Shown here in pieces: positions 11,421 to 23,514 of a stretch of DNA of 64,000 nt. The notes below the pieces were generated by a model. It worked only from the letters and a program-made list of their open reading frames with translations. It searched no databases and was not told the DNA's origin. This DNA comes from Quercus robur. Taxonomy: Eukaryota; Streptophyta; Magnoliopsida; Fagales; Fagaceae. Where the stretch lies: positions 83,225,862-83,289,861 of the forward strand of contig NC_065535.1 of assembly GCF_932294415.1 (NCBI RefSeq). Reading direction: 5' to 3'. A program made the position numbers and the translations under genes. The number at the start of each line of letters is the position of its first letter. The first letter of the stretch is position 1.

Positions 11421-11603
11421 AAAAAAAAAAAAATCCCTAGAATAGACTCACACTAAAAACAGTGTCAAGTTATTACCTTTTAGATCACACGGCATACTTT
11501 CTTTTGGGGCTGAATTTCCTGATGAAGTATGCCGTGTGATCTAAAAGGTAATAACTTGACACTGTTTTTAGTGTGAGTCTATTCTAGGGATTTTTTTTTT
11601 TTT
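11421..11603. repeat. Perfect long hairpin about 200 bp upstream of the esterase gene
   Basis: Two arms of about 79 bp (11421-11499 and 11525-11603) are exact reverse complements as far as I can read, around a 25-base loop. The outer part of each arm is an A or T run, so about 67 bp per arm is complex sequence. Such a perfect stem must be young. It could be a fold-back MITE or a young hairpin-RNA (proto-miRNA) locus. No target duplication can be read through the A/T edges. Confidence 0.8.
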
Positions 11604-11800
11604 TTTTTTTACGTGTAAAAACATCAAAACATGATGATTTTCCACTGAGAAAACTTTTCCATGGAAAATTTTTTTCCACAAATTAATTTACTACTCAAAT
11701 ATGTCCGACAAGTCTCCTCTGTACTGTTGAAGTCGTTAGATAGAGAAATCCGAATTTGTGGTTCATACTCAAAGAGTAACAACATCTAGCTAAGGTTGCC

Positions 11801-12820
11801 ATGGCTTCCCACAAGAAGATTGTTGAAGAGGTATCAGGCTGGTTACGTGTTTTTGATGATGGCACAGTGGACCGCACCTGGACGGGTCCACCAGAGGCAG
11901 AGTTCTTGATGAAACCAGTTCCACCTCATGAAGAATTCATTGAAGGGGTTGCAACTCGTGACGTGACCATCAATCCAAACACTGGGCTGGCTGTTCGGAT
12001 TTACATTCCAGAGAAGAACACAGATGGCCAGATCAATAATAAGAATAAGCTTCCTCTCGTACTTCATTTTCATGGTGGTGGCTTTTCCATTAGCCAAGCT
12101 AATTGGTACATGTACTATCACTTTTATGCACGGCTTGTGCGCACAACTTGTGCTGTTTGTGTTTCTGTCTACCTTCCTCTAGCTCCTGAACATAAGCTCC
12201 CAGCTGCATGTGATGAAGCTTATGCTGCGTTCCTTTGGCTTTCTGCTGTGGCTCGTGGTGACTCATCGGAATCGTGGCTCGAGACTTGTTCTGATTTCGG
12301 ACGAGTTTTTCTTATTGGGGATAGCATGGGTGGGAACCTTGTTCATCACATAGCGGCTCGAGCTGGATCTATTGATATCCAACCAATGCAGTTATTAGGT
12401 GGTATAGCATTACATCCGGACTTTCAACGAGCTGAGCCAAGTAAGTCATTTTTAGAAATGCCAGAAACACCCTTGCTAACTCGTGACATGGTAAATAAAT
12501 TCATGTCCTTAGCATTGCCTATTGGTAGTACTAAGGACCACCCAATAACGTGCCCAATGGGCCCACTAGCACCACTGCTCGCAACCCTCAAGCTACCGCC
12601 AATGTTGGTGGTGGTGGCAGAGAACGACTTGCTTCGTGACTCGGAACTTGAGTACTGTGAGGCCATGAAAGAGGCCAAAAAGGATGTGGAGGTTTTGATT
12701 AATCATGGTATGGGACATAGCTTCTATTTTGATAAGTTAGCCATTGACATGGACCCGAAGACAGCAACTCAAGTCGATAAGCTATTTGAGGAAATTACAA
12801 ACTTTATTAACAAGCATTAA
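11801..12820 (+). CDS. HSR203J-like carboxylesterase (plant CXE, alpha/beta-hydrolase fold 3)
   Basis: One uninterrupted 339-residue frame, the usual length for plant CXE enzymes, which hydrolyse carboxylic esters of small molecules in the cytosol. The oxyanion-hole motif HGGG is at 91-94, LAPEHKLPAA at 127-136, the nucleophile Ser175 in GDSMGGN, the acid at about Asp276 (ENDLLRD) and the base His306 (HGMGHSF). The intact His separates it from the GID1 gibberellin receptors, which lost that residue. The N-terminus VSGWLRVFDDGTVDRTWTGP is typical of the HSR203J/CXE group, where defence-related detoxification roles are reported. The start is the first ATG of the frame. A perfect hairpin lies in the promoter. 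The natural substrate cannot be read from sequence. Confidence 0.92.
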   Translation: MASHKKIVEEVSGWLRVFDDGTVDRTWTGPPEAEFLMKPVPPHEEFIEGVATRDVTINPNTGLAVRIYIPEKNTDGQINNKNKLPLVLHFHGGGFSISQANWYMYYHFYARLVRTTCAVCVSVYLPLAPEHKLPAACDEAYAAFLWLSAVARGDSSESWLETCSDFGRVFLIGDSMGGNLVHHIAARAGSIDIQPMQLLGGIALHPDFQRAEPSKSFLEMPETPLLTRDMVNKFMSLALPIGSTKDHPITCPMGPLAPLLATLKLPPMLVVVAENDLLRDSELEYCEAMKEAKKDVEVLINHGMGHSFYFDKLAIDMDPKTATQVDKLFEEITNFINKH

Positions 12821-13200
12821 GGCTCAAGGTCGTTACTTATGTGGGATTAAGATTGTGAACTTGTCATTTCTGATCTTTGCTTTTATTAGAATAAACATAG
12901 CCTTTTGAGGAACCCTCTTAGTGGAAATAGACCTCCTAAGTTTAAAGTGAGTGTTGGTAAGTGATTGATTCCTTAACTAGAGGGTACTGCATTCGCTATG
13001 ATGTTGCCAGCTTTTTATTTTTGGTTCTGTATGAATAATCAGGGCATGCTATTCAGTGTAATTGTCTGCTATTTATTGTAATTGCTTGCTTCCGTTTGTT
13101 GTTGTTCTAATTTGGTTTTTGCACATAAATATATATGGAAAATTTATGCTTAAAGCCCAAACACATATGCATCGGATTAAACTCATATGGTTATATATGC

Positions 13201-13248
13201 TAAATAACACTAAAATTGTGAGTCTAACTCATGATTTAGTGTTATTTA
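13201..13248. repeat. Small hairpin downstream of the esterase
   Basis: TAAATAACACTAAA (13201-13214) pairs exactly with TTTAGTGTTATTTA (13235-13248) over a 20-base loop, about 400 bp after the stop codon. It may be the core of a small MITE; function unknown. Confidence 0.6.
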
Positions 13249-13480
13249 ACACGTGTGTATACACACTAGTGTGTAATAAGTTTTACCCTCATACTTATTA
13301 TAAATACAAAATGTCGATAGCGTATTTTATTCGCTTTCAATTTTTGTGAAAATAGCTCGATTTTAACTTGAATGTCTCGAAATGGCGTTTTTCTTAATAT
13401 CATAAATAAATTGGAGTTAACCAAACTTAAGAGGGTGTGCGATATTATTATACTCCTGAAGTATTATGCAATTTAAATAT

Positions 13481-14500
13481 TGTTGATACCCATTTTCGCG
13501 ACACATTTCGTAAAAGCCCAATTCAAACAAGCCAGACTTCCTTGTGGGCTCAATTCATGTATTATATTTTATTTTATTCTTTTAAGCATGGCCCAAGCCC
13601 ATGCAACTTATGGGGAAATTGAGAAAGTGTGGTTTGGAGAAGGTTTAATTCTTTCAGATCTTTTGCATGAGCCCAGCCCATGCGTGCTACCAAGTGGGTA
13701 AGGGACATTGGTAGTACCTCAGGCTCATGGAGGATGTTTTGTACCCAAAATTTTCACCTCAAAAGAGTTTTTATGCTTTGGGTGACTGTGATCCAAAGTT
13801 TTTGCCCTAACCTAATTTTGCTACCATATTTTCTTTTCCACCCAAAAAACACAACTGACCCTAAACTAATTAGCTAGCCTATCGTAGCCAAATGCAGCTG
13901 TCAAAAGCCTACAATGACAAGGAAAGAATACCTAATGGAGTCAGCCACTTTATTTCCAAAATCATGTAAAAAGCAAGCCAATTCTCTTACCCAATTAAAG
14001 CAAATCTGACCATAACCTCTTTGATTAAGACCTTGGGGTTCAAAGCTTCTTCTATGAAACAAAAACCAGTCACTTAGAGCACCCTAAGTTCAATACAAAA
14101 TGCCCCAATCATATTCAAAATGGAGTAGTCACGTTTCATTCACATACCTGAAACTTCAGAGCAAAACCCCATTCAGCCAGTCAACAATCTCACAATTCCG
14201 AAACTTGGGGGTGGAAATATGGGTATAGGGGAACCTTCCCTCTCTTTCTCACAACCTCTCTCAATTCCCTCTCCTAGGTGACTGTGGGTCGAAATTTCAG
14301 ACCTGTTATGTTTTTATGGTTTTCTGCACTTTTGTTATAAGCATTTTGATTCTCTCTTGTCAAAGCACCATTAGCTTTTTGTTAATTATACATTTGGAAT
14401 TTTGGACTTGATTCTCCACCAATAAACACTTCTAAAGAACCCAAGGGAAGATTTGGGCCGTTTTCGCATTTTCGGCCCTTGTTGCAAAACGTCCCCAACA
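13481..14500. mobile_element. Solo LTR, TGTTGATACCC type (1020 bp)
   Basis: The block opens TGTTGATACCCATTTTCGCG, closes GTCCCCAACA, and is flanked by AATAT on both sides (13476-13480, 14501-14505). It follows the TG...CA rule with a 5-bp target duplication. No internal domain or second LTR is present. The opening resembles LTRs of plant Gypsy elements, but that assignment is by memory only. It lies between the esterase and the Gag1-like gene. Confidence 0.75.
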
Positions 14501-14581
14501 AATATCAACTGCAATAGATTGATTATGTTGGGGGAAAAAACTATTACCATAAGACTATGCTTTGAATTCCACCAATGAAAG

Positions 14582-14582
<1 letters not shown>

Positions 14583-14624
<42 letters not shown>
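14583..14624. repeat. AAT microsatellite
   Basis: About 13 perfect (AAT) units just beyond the solo LTR. The copy number probably varies among individuals. Confidence 0.9.
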
Positions 14625-14639
14625 TTCCTAGTTTCATCT

Positions 14640-15930
14640 AGTGCTCACCACGAACTTATGCAAAATTATGGGCACCTATGATAAATTATTAGTCTTTAGC
14701 TTTTAACTTTTTCTTATTTTTTTATAAAATTTTTATAGTACTTTCAGCAAAACATCAATTAACTTATTTTATTTAGTTTTTATCTATATTGCTTTCAGCA
14801 AAAAAAACTAATACAGATATTAAAAAAGTTTGTAGTTGTAAAGACTATTAGTAAATTTCAATTTTTTTTTTGGTGTGTGTGTGTGAATAATTTCAAATGA
14901 TCTCAAAAGTCAAAACATCAATTATGGACATACGCAATTTATTCACCAGAACAGTTATATTATGTTTAGCACATTCGTCCCATTAGCCTATTTGATATCA
15001 TTACCACCATAATCATGCTATTCATCATTATTCACAAGTAGCTCCTTCACCACTCTACTTTAACCTTTTAATGTTTCCAATTTTTTCATTACACTCGTTA
15101 ATATAATTTTACTTGTACATAAGAAAAGTTTATTTATAAATGTCTGCTAATTTCTCTTATCAGAATCATGTAGCTTAGTAATATTGCTCGATTTTCCTAT
15201 TGAAAAAAAGAAACTTGTGCTCAATTCCTTCCTCCTCCACTAATTGTTAATATATACACATACATGTTTAAGTCTATGGTGCCTTTGTCACATGAGACAG
15301 GAAGGGAGACAAAAAATACTCTACATAGCCAAATGGAAACACAAAATTTGCACGTGTGTAGCTCAAAAAATATTGAGTATTCTCAAATTAATTATTTAAT
15401 TTAATGTAGACCAATTTTTTTTTTTTAAATACTAAATATTTTAATACACACATACAAGGAGAGATGAGAGAAAGGAGAAGGTTTTAAAGAAACTAATAGT
15501 AGTGTATATCCAAAAAGACCTTAATGTAGACCAAACTGATTTAACAAATTGATGATGAAATAAAATTCCCTATGCTTGATTTTATTTTTTATTTTTTTTA
15601 TTTTATGTTTAAGTCCAATATGACAAAAAAAAAATTTTGAAAACAGTGACCCTCCATTATTAGTGTTACTGTTATGTCACTAATCAAAAGTGGGGCCAGT
15701 AGGGAAGTGGAGCCAGTGGGAATCAATAAGAAGAAGAAAAGAAGGCCCAATACATCATTTAAAGTGAAAACCAAAAAGACCCAATAAGATTCTCAGAATC
15801 AAATCCACTACACGTTTCTGCTCAGCCAAGCTAAAGCTTTTTCATTTTCAACAGTGTTTTACTTGACCCGATAACAAATAATAATAAAATACTCAAACAA
15901 AATAAAAAGCTTTACCCATTTTTAAAAAAT
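14640..15930. other. AT-rich spacer and promoter side of the Gag1-like gene
   Basis: No gene or bounded repeat was recognised. The last few hundred bases should hold the promoter of the gene starting at 16082; no clear TATA box was chosen. Confidence 0.45.
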
Positions 15931-16081
15931 ATTTTCTCTATTTCTCTTCACTACCATTTTGAAACCCTAAAATTCTCATCTGGATTTTGAATTCCCATCT
16001 ATCAATTTTCTCGGAATCCATGTCCCAATCTTGAATATTTTTAATTTTTATTATTATTATTATTTTTTTTGGGTTTCGATT

Positions 16082-19000
16082 ATGGTAACACTAAACAGTT
16101 CGATCAGTTCTTGGCTTCGTCACTTCCTCGCTTACATGGGGTAAGTCTTTGATTTCGAGCCCTAATTCTTCATTTTTTTTTTTTTATTCCACTTGGACTC
16201 GATTCTGTGAAAAAAAAAAAACAAATGGGTCTGGGTTTTTTTTTTTTTTTTTTGTTTTCCAAAGCAAGAAAAGTAATTTTAGTTAAAGTTGTTCTTACTT
16301 GTAATTTAATTTTTGAGACTGTCGGTTGACTTGTTTGGATGTTATGGTATTGCTGATTATAGAAATATTTCTGACCCCTCAAAGAAAAATTGATTATACA
16401 AATATTATCCTTTTTAGTCAAAACCTGTAACCAACCAGGTTCTACTTTGAGAACTAATTGCCACTAATATTATTCTGATTTGTGTGTGCGTGCGTGCATT
16501 TATCTTCTTTGGTAGATTGACTAAATGGGTAGGATTTGATTTTGATAGAAATGATGTGGGAGTTGATTAAGCAGTTTTGGTAACGGAAAAGGGTAAGAGG
16601 TTTTTTGGTTTGTTATGTTTGGTTGGGTGTGTGAGTGTGGGTTTGATTCCTATCCTATGAGACCTCGGAATCTTTGTACTGGTAATGACAGATTGAAGAC
16701 AGTGGTGCCGTTAATTTACACAGCATTAGCATGGTGGGTTGGGATTGCAGAAGCGGGATTTGTATGCATCTCTGTCCGGCACAGAGATACTAACTGTTGG
16801 GCCACAACCTTAGCATTCAAGTTATCTGTAGTAAACCTTTTTCCAACTCCGATAAGTCCCACCCGTATCACATTTTCAGTGAAAATGATGAGGACATCAA
16901 GATTGGGAACAATTGTGTGTGCACGCTATAAAATCCTCACTTTTATATTTTTGTTTATGTCTTTTGTGTGGTATTTTCTCTTTGTTAATTTTGTCTCAAA
17001 CTACTCTGGAATGTTTTCTCATGTTAAGGTTTCAGAATCAGGGCCTTTTCCAGTTTCCACCCATTGCTGAAGCAATTTGATTCTAATATCTTCATCACTG
17101 TCTTACACTCTTACTAGTTATCAATCTGTTTTAATGTTTCGGTGATTTCCTTTGTACTTTATTACTGTGCCTGAGGTTTCATTATGCAAACTGGAAACGA
17201 AATGAATCAATTGAGTGCGCATTATGTCATCGATCATGACATGGAGAGTAAATGAGTCCATTGAAATTAACATAGGTATTGATGTAATGAATTTCTCATC
17301 TTGAACGGGCAATTGGAGCCAGAACTAAAAGAAAATGAATTTACATGTAAAGACCCATTTGAAACTAAATCACACATTCAATTTTTGTAGAGTATCCAAA
17401 CATTTCCTATTTATAGTGCCTTGACACTTTAAAGGAAAAATATCTAGTTATTCTTTTGCATTTTAACTATTGGTGTCCGTTTCTATCTAGGAAAATGATT
17501 GAGAAACTGCACCAGGATGTACTTTTCATCTAGTGTCCTTGATAATTATGAATCAAGTTGGATAGTCTTTTTATCACATTGTTGATGCAGTAACAGACTG
17601 TATCTTACTTTGCAACTATTGTACTTAACTAACATATTCTTTCTCCTAAACAGGAAAGGAAAAAGGAAAATAAAATGTTGATGACTACTGCATTTACTGG
17701 TTTAAGTGCTGACACTTACTGATTTGGCCTTAATTCTGTACTATCTTGGTTGCTGCTATTTATTATATATGTGGTTTAACTTGGTTTATAACAGAACAGT
17801 GGTTGTTTTGGATGCTGCACTAAACCCACGCCAATTATTGCTGTTGATGAGCCCTCAAAGGGACTAAAAATTCAAGGGCGAATGGTGAGAAAACCTAGCA
17901 TATCAGATGATTTTTGGAGTACCAGCACATGTGATCTGGAGAACAGCACTGTTCAATCTCAAAGAAGCATATCATCTATCAGCACGTTAAACCAGGCCCT
18001 CAGTTTTGGCAGTGGCAGTGCTAGCATGAACAGCCAGTCTGACTTTGTAAATCATGGTAAGTTTTCTTCATATGTTATTCTTTATTTTCTGCTTGTGTTC
18101 TGCGAGGTAGAGGAAGGCCTAAACTAACATTGGGGTTGAAGTAGTAAAAATGACATGTTAATTAAAGAGGTAACAGAAAGTGTAATTTAGGATAGGATAG
18201 AACACAGAGAAGAATAGATGTGTTCAACCCGATATAGTCTGCTGAGGATCTATAGTCGACCGCAAAATCTTGGGACTGAGGTTTTGTTGTTGTTGTAGTA
18301 CTAAGAAAGTATGGTTGTTCTTATATGCTGCTATCATTAAGGTTTTTTGGCTAGCTTTGTTCATGGTTATGGGTTTATGGCTTGTACTTCATTGATGCCA
18401 GATTTAGTGCAATGCTACGTTGTGAGACTATGTCATGAAACATGTACATTTTTCAATTGCAGGTCTTCTTCTCTGGAATCAAACCAGGCTTCAATGGATT
18501 GGAAGTAGCAGGCCTAGGAATCAAACTCAACAAAGTCAGGAACCCAGATTAAGGTGAGTTACTTCATACTTGTGCCTTTTATGAAGAATTCATTGATTGA
18601 AATCCTGCAGCAATCATCTATTAAGTTTATAGACTTAAGAGGCAAAATTTGCTTAATAGTACTTTTTTAGGAAAAAATTGGGTGAATATCATATGTTTGA
18701 AGTTTTTTAGTTAGTTAGACTGTTTTTTGTAAGTCGAGTTTGGCAAACTCGAGTTCGGGCTAGAAGTTGAGTTTGACAAACTCAACTTCCAAGCAATATT
18801 GATGCATTCTGCTTGGTCCTGCTTGGAAGTCGACTTTGTCCAGCCCAAACTCGACTTCCAAAAACAGTCTAACTTACTAAATAACTTCTTTCGTGTACTA
18901 CTTTCCTAAAATTTTTCTAAAAACATACTATTTGGCAAATTTTGCCGACTTAAGAAGGGAGTGCTTATTGTGGTGCTCTCTTTTATGGTTTTTGATAACA

Positions 19001-20094
19001 TAGTCAGTAACTGTCGATTTAAGCATTACTGCATGCATTATTTGCGATCGTTAGGAAATTAATAGTGATCAGTGAGAAAAGTGCCTTTGAAATCTGATTA
19101 TGAAGGGAGAAAGGTGTTCACCAAACCGCACAAACCGCAAAAATCGCACCAAAACCGCCCGCAAAATAGCATAATCGCATCGCACCGCAAATAATAATGC
19201 ATCGCACCGCATCGTGGAGTGTAGTTTGCAATTTTATAATAAGAAAACCACACAAATCGCACCACACCGCACCCTCTCTATATATTAATATATTTATTTT
19301 TTTAATATTAAATATATTATTAATTAATTGTTTAATAACCCTAGTTTTCAAAAAAAAAAAAATTAATAATCCTTACAAGTGTTGATTAGGAAAGCCAACC
19401 CAAAATAAAGAAAAACTAACTCAATATTTTAAAACTTTGCCCAAAACAAAAGGGAAAATCCGTTTTTTGCTAAGTAGGAAAAACCTAAAATTTGAAATAT
19501 ATATTGGTTTTAAATTGCATCTTATACACCGCACTGCACAAGTGACCACAAAAATGAGGTGCAGTGCAGATATGATTTTCGTTAACTCTAAACAGCATCG
19601 CACCACACTGCATTGCACATGTGACCGCAAAAATGAGATGTAATGTAGTTATAATTTTGCCTAAACTGCATCACAAAGTGTAATGCTAAAAATGACCCAA
19701 AACCGCACCGCATCGCACCGCAAACACCCCTAGGAGAAATCATACAAAGGGATAAATTATAAACACACATAACTGTAAGGAATAAATTATTACATGATGA
19801 GTTATTCTTTGTTCCACACTCTGTGAGCTATAATCCCCCAAAATTTATGTTTGTTTCACTTATTGTCTTTGCAGTTGGAATGCGTCTTACGAAAATTTGC
19901 TTGGGACCAAACAGCCTTTCCCCCACCCTATGCCTCTTTCTGTAAGTCTGCTATGTAATTTGGTAATCTTGCTTTATGTTGTTGGAATTTTATGCTAATT
20001 ACACAGTTTGCTATTTGTGTTTTAAACTTTTAATTGATAGGAAATGGTAGAATTTCTAGTGGAGGTCTGGGAGCAGGAAGGGCTGTATGATTGA
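16082..20094 (+). CDS. Gag1-like clamp domain protein (DUF4050 type), five exons
   Basis: Exons are 16082-16140, 17800-18056, 18463-18553, 19875-19941 and 20041-20094. All junctions are GT-AG and the joined frame gives 175 residues. Residues 20-26 form a cysteine cluster (GGCFGCC). Then come IIAVDEPSKGLKIQGR, the conserved SISDDFWSTSTCDLENSTVQ, a Ser-rich stretch (SQRSISSISTLNQ), and the C-terminal clamp motif GLLLWNQTR..W.G, LSWNASYENLLGTKQPFPHP, ending EMVEFLVEVWEQEGLYD. The fungal Gag1 protein was linked to TORC1 signalling; the plant proteins have no settled role. The cysteine cluster may be acylated, which would tether it to membranes (inference). Intron 3 holds two DNA transposons but the exons are intact. 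Confidence 0.88.
18641..18946. mobile_element. Mutator-type MITE in intron 3 of the Gag1-like gene
   Basis: Ends are GGCAAAATTTGC and GCAAATTTTGCC, flanked by GACTTAAGA on both sides (18632-18640, 18947-18955), a perfect 9-bp duplication. The interior has nested palindromes made of CGAGTTTG/CAAACTCG words. A sister copy lies at 29108-29464. Being intronic, it should be removed by splicing. Confidence 0.85.
19114..19732. mobile_element. hAT-like element rich in CCGCA words, in intron 3
   Basis: The left end runs GTGTTCACCAAACCGCAC; the right end (reverse complement) is TAGGGGTGTTTGCGGTGCG. Flanks GGAGAAAG and GGAGAAAT agree at 7 of 8 positions, as an aged hAT duplication would. Many copies of ACCGCA and ATCGCACC lie near both ends, likely subterminal transposase-binding repeats. 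No transposase coding was found. Confidence 0.65.
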
Positions 20095-22415
20095 GGAAGT
20101 ATATCATACCAAGATCCCACTGTGTCCTTTTTAACTCTTAAAGAGTCTTTTGTGTATAGTTGGGGGCAAAGGAGGAAGAAAAAGAATGAGCAAATTTGTC
20201 TATCTCAATTGTAATACTACACACTAATGACAATCCTTTTTTTTTTTTTTCTTTTTCTTTTTTAATCTATTTCCATTTTCTCCTGTACATGACCCTCTAC
20301 TATATTCAAACCGAATACAGATGCAAATATGTAGATAACACTGAACTTGATGTTTTCTTTTCTTTTCCTTTCCATTTTGGCGGGCTGATTAACTTTTTCT
20401 TCTTGCTCTTATCCCTTTTTTTTCCTCCTCATACTATTGTTTATGCATTATGTTATTGAGTTGTATATCTTTACCTTTCTTTAGTCGGTCATTAAACAAA
20501 AAGTAAAAGGTATTAGTGCATGCACCCTCAGAAGAAACATTGCAATTGATACATTTCTCGCCCGCTATATTGACTAGACTAGTAAAGGCACAACTGGACA
20601 TCAATTGTCAACTAGGGTGACTGAATTGAACACGGCCAAGCCTTGGTGAAGAAGGATAGGCTTATTTGCAATTTGCCAATATTTTAGAGGTACTTTGAAT
20701 CATAAGCAGTGGGCTTGTGATTCATGTACAAGGACTTTGGTACATACGGTTCAAATATGTTAGGTCAGTGGTTGTGGTTGTTGAAACGGCAGGGTTGGTC
20801 TTTGTGTATACCTTTCCAAATGCTGGAGGGAATGCACGAAATTTCTACCATTTGACTACTTGCAAGAATGTTGGATATACCAATCGTCTTTGGGAGTCAA
20901 AAGCTCTGAATTTTAAAGATGCATATTTTGCTTAGACTGAATTGTATTTCACACATTTACGTTATCAAGGGTCAGATTCAAAGACGTTTGTAGGATTTTC
21001 TTGTCTCAATGCTAGGTAGCAAGTGCTATGGCCTATGGGACTTATATTTATCACAGAGAGAGAGAGAGAGAGAGAGAGACCTGCAGTTATTGACTGTTGA
21101 ACGTGAACCGTGGGTCACCTCTAATAATGATACCTCCTGATTCAGTGTAACATTTAGGTGGTTGGTTGGGGCCAAACACTATTCATGATGGCAAAATTAT
21201 GCTCTTGTTTTAGCACATATTGGCAAGTGTCATCCATACCACACGTCTGCTGAGGGGTCTAGAGACTAGAAGACTTAGGATGCAAAGAATCAATTATTCA
21301 CCAAAATGAATCTTGATCAAATAATTGTCTAAGATCTCATGCATTACAATTTTTTTTTTTACTTCCTCTTTTTAAAGTCATATATCTGACTCAGTAATAG
21401 CCAATGCAATCCGTTTGTTTTCTTAATTCGTTTTATACTTTTATGTTTGTCCACTTTCAACTCATTCCCGCACCAAATTAGTGCCACCCATGCATATTTA
21501 AAAAAATTAACCTTATTAAAAAAAAAAAAAAAAGACAAAACATATTTTAAAAACTAACCATATTAACTTCAAAAAAAAAAAAAACCATATTTAATTTTTT
21601 TTTTTTTAATAAAAAAGACAACATATCTTTGATACTTTTTTTTTTTATGAGACATATCTTTGATACTGTGTTAAAGGACTTGCGCCTTTATATCTCTAGC
21701 ACACCCAAAAAAAACTAAAGGTGGAGACTTGAAGACAACTCGAGTTTAGAAAGGAAAGTGTGAGTGTGACTGGTTTAGATGTGGAGCGGACCAAAATAGA
21801 GAAAATTCAATGTAGCATAAATGACATGTCCAAACGAAAGCCAAATGCACATAATGATTAAGGCTTGAATGTTGAGCTATTGCATATCATATTTCTAGAG
21901 GCTAGAAATTAGGTGTGTGGAAAAGAAAAAGAAATATTACTAATATTTTTTTCTTTTCCAAACCTAATTGAAACTTCGTGTGACTTAAAAAAAAAAGAAA
22001 AAAGAAGCTTTTTGTGTGCTAAATCATTGTTGAAGACCAATTCCCCTTGACATTTTGAAGCTTGATTTTTTGCAAACTATTCTCCCACACCAACACAATA
22101 GATTGTCAACATTAGTTATCAAATTTTCCACATGGATACACCTCTCTCTCTCTCACTTAAAATAGAAATTGGAAATTAGATTTTAGCTTTTAAATATTTT
22201 TATTAAATTTTACACTTAAATCATAATAATTGATTCTTTGTATGAAAGTAACCTTGGTTTGATTAGAATTAATTTATTGAACTTTGAGTCAAATTTATCT
22301 TTATTTGGGTTAGTTGAGGCTATTGAGTAATTATATTGTTAAGTGAAGTTGTAAGAGTGCATTTTTTATAAATAGATTATATTGTTCAGTGCTTTAAAAT
22401 GTATTTTATTCTTGT
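20095..22415. other. 3'UTR and gene-poor spacer
   Basis: The first few hundred bases are the 3'UTR of the Gag1-like gene. A GA repeat lies at about 21055-21080. Apart from the tail-only insertion at 21636, no gene or bounded repeat was recognised. Confidence 0.5.
21636..21651 (-). mobile_element. Tail-only retroposition scar 1
   Basis: A run of 11 T plus ATGAG (minus strand: CTCAT then A11) sits between two perfect copies of the 15-mer ACATATCTTTGATAC (21621-21635, 21652-21666). An oligo(A) tail with a few extra bases between long duplications is what a drastically 5'-truncated LINE-mediated insertion would leave. Confidence 0.75.
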
Positions 22416-23514
22416 TGTAAGGTTGAATTTTATCAACCATCTTGTTGGCTTTATTCCGTGCCAAATTTGCTTGTATTTTAGCAATTAGTAACCCTATATT
22501 TAGGTGGAAAACATGTAAGGGTGGTGAGTGAGAGAGTGTGAAGAAATACTCAAGATTGTGCAAGGATGCAGAGACTCGCGGTTGGACTCACAGGTGACTC
22601 GCGACTGGCAAACCGCCAAAGTTGGCACATGTGTGGAGCATGCAGGAGAGCTGAAAAGTCATGCCAGTTGTTGCACTGTAGGAAAAAAGTCCTAGGCTGG
22701 CCAGGTCGTTAGCTCGCGGCTTGAACTTGCGACTCAGCCCAGTCGCGAGGTCAAGTCACCAGTCCACCCTGTTTAGAAAAAACTGACTTTTCACATTGCT
22801 TCTCACTCTACAATATATATACCCTTATACCCACGATATTGAGAGAGCTTCCAGAGAGAATTTTGAGAGAGAAACCCTAGAGAAAAACAAGATTGATTCA
22901 TCTACAATCTTCACATAGAGACGCTTCAAATTCCTCTACTCTCTTCCTCTCTATTGTCAAATCCTTGAGAGGTACATTACCAAAACCTTTTCTCACCATA
23001 CTCATATTTGTGAGAATGCCATTTGGTGTTTGGGAATCAATTAAGAAGGGACCAATTTTATATTGGTTGATGCTATGGTCAAGTAGCAGAATCCAGTAAG
23101 CTAAAGAAGAAATAGGTTCAGCGTAACCTCGTTGGAATAGGAGCTTGGAGGGCTTAGGTACATTGGGTAGATTAGGCTTAGAGGGTCTTCTGCTGTTCAT
23201 GTATCCCAACTACATTCTTTAGTGGATTGTTTACCGCTTGGAGGGCGGCAGAGAGGTTTTATGCCGAGAGTTTCAGTTTCCTCTTCGATAACACATCGAG
23301 TGTTGTCCTTGTGTTTACATCTCTCTTCCCTTAATCTTTTCCATTTAATTTTTGCTGTGGATGTGATTTTATTTGATTTAGATTGTTTATCAATTCTGTA
23401 TTAAGCTTATGTTCATATTTCGTACATTAATTGTTTGATATTAAGTTTGAATTGGTAATTTGTAAATTGGAGGTCTAAACGTTTAAGGTGTTTTATACAC
23501 TTATTGAACTTTCA
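22416..23514 (+). mobile_element. Solo LTR, TGTAAGG type (1099 bp)
   Basis: Opens TGTAAGGTTGAATTTTATC, closes TTATTGAACTTTCA, and is flanked by CTTGT on both sides (22411-22415, 23515-23519). A TATA-like stretch (ACAATATATATACCC at about 22810) followed by GAGAGA-rich leader sequence fits the U3/R boundary on the plus strand. There is no internal domain. Superfamily not determined. The small open frames inside it are not host genes. Confidence 0.8.

Noticed and set aside
16615-17070. 151-residue open frame
   Set aside because: Lies inside intron 1 of the Gag1-like gene; no domain recognised and composition like the rest of the intron.
22893-23209. Frames of 68 and 103 residues
   Set aside because: Lie inside the TGTAAGG-type solo LTR; no gag or pol motifs and no host family match.
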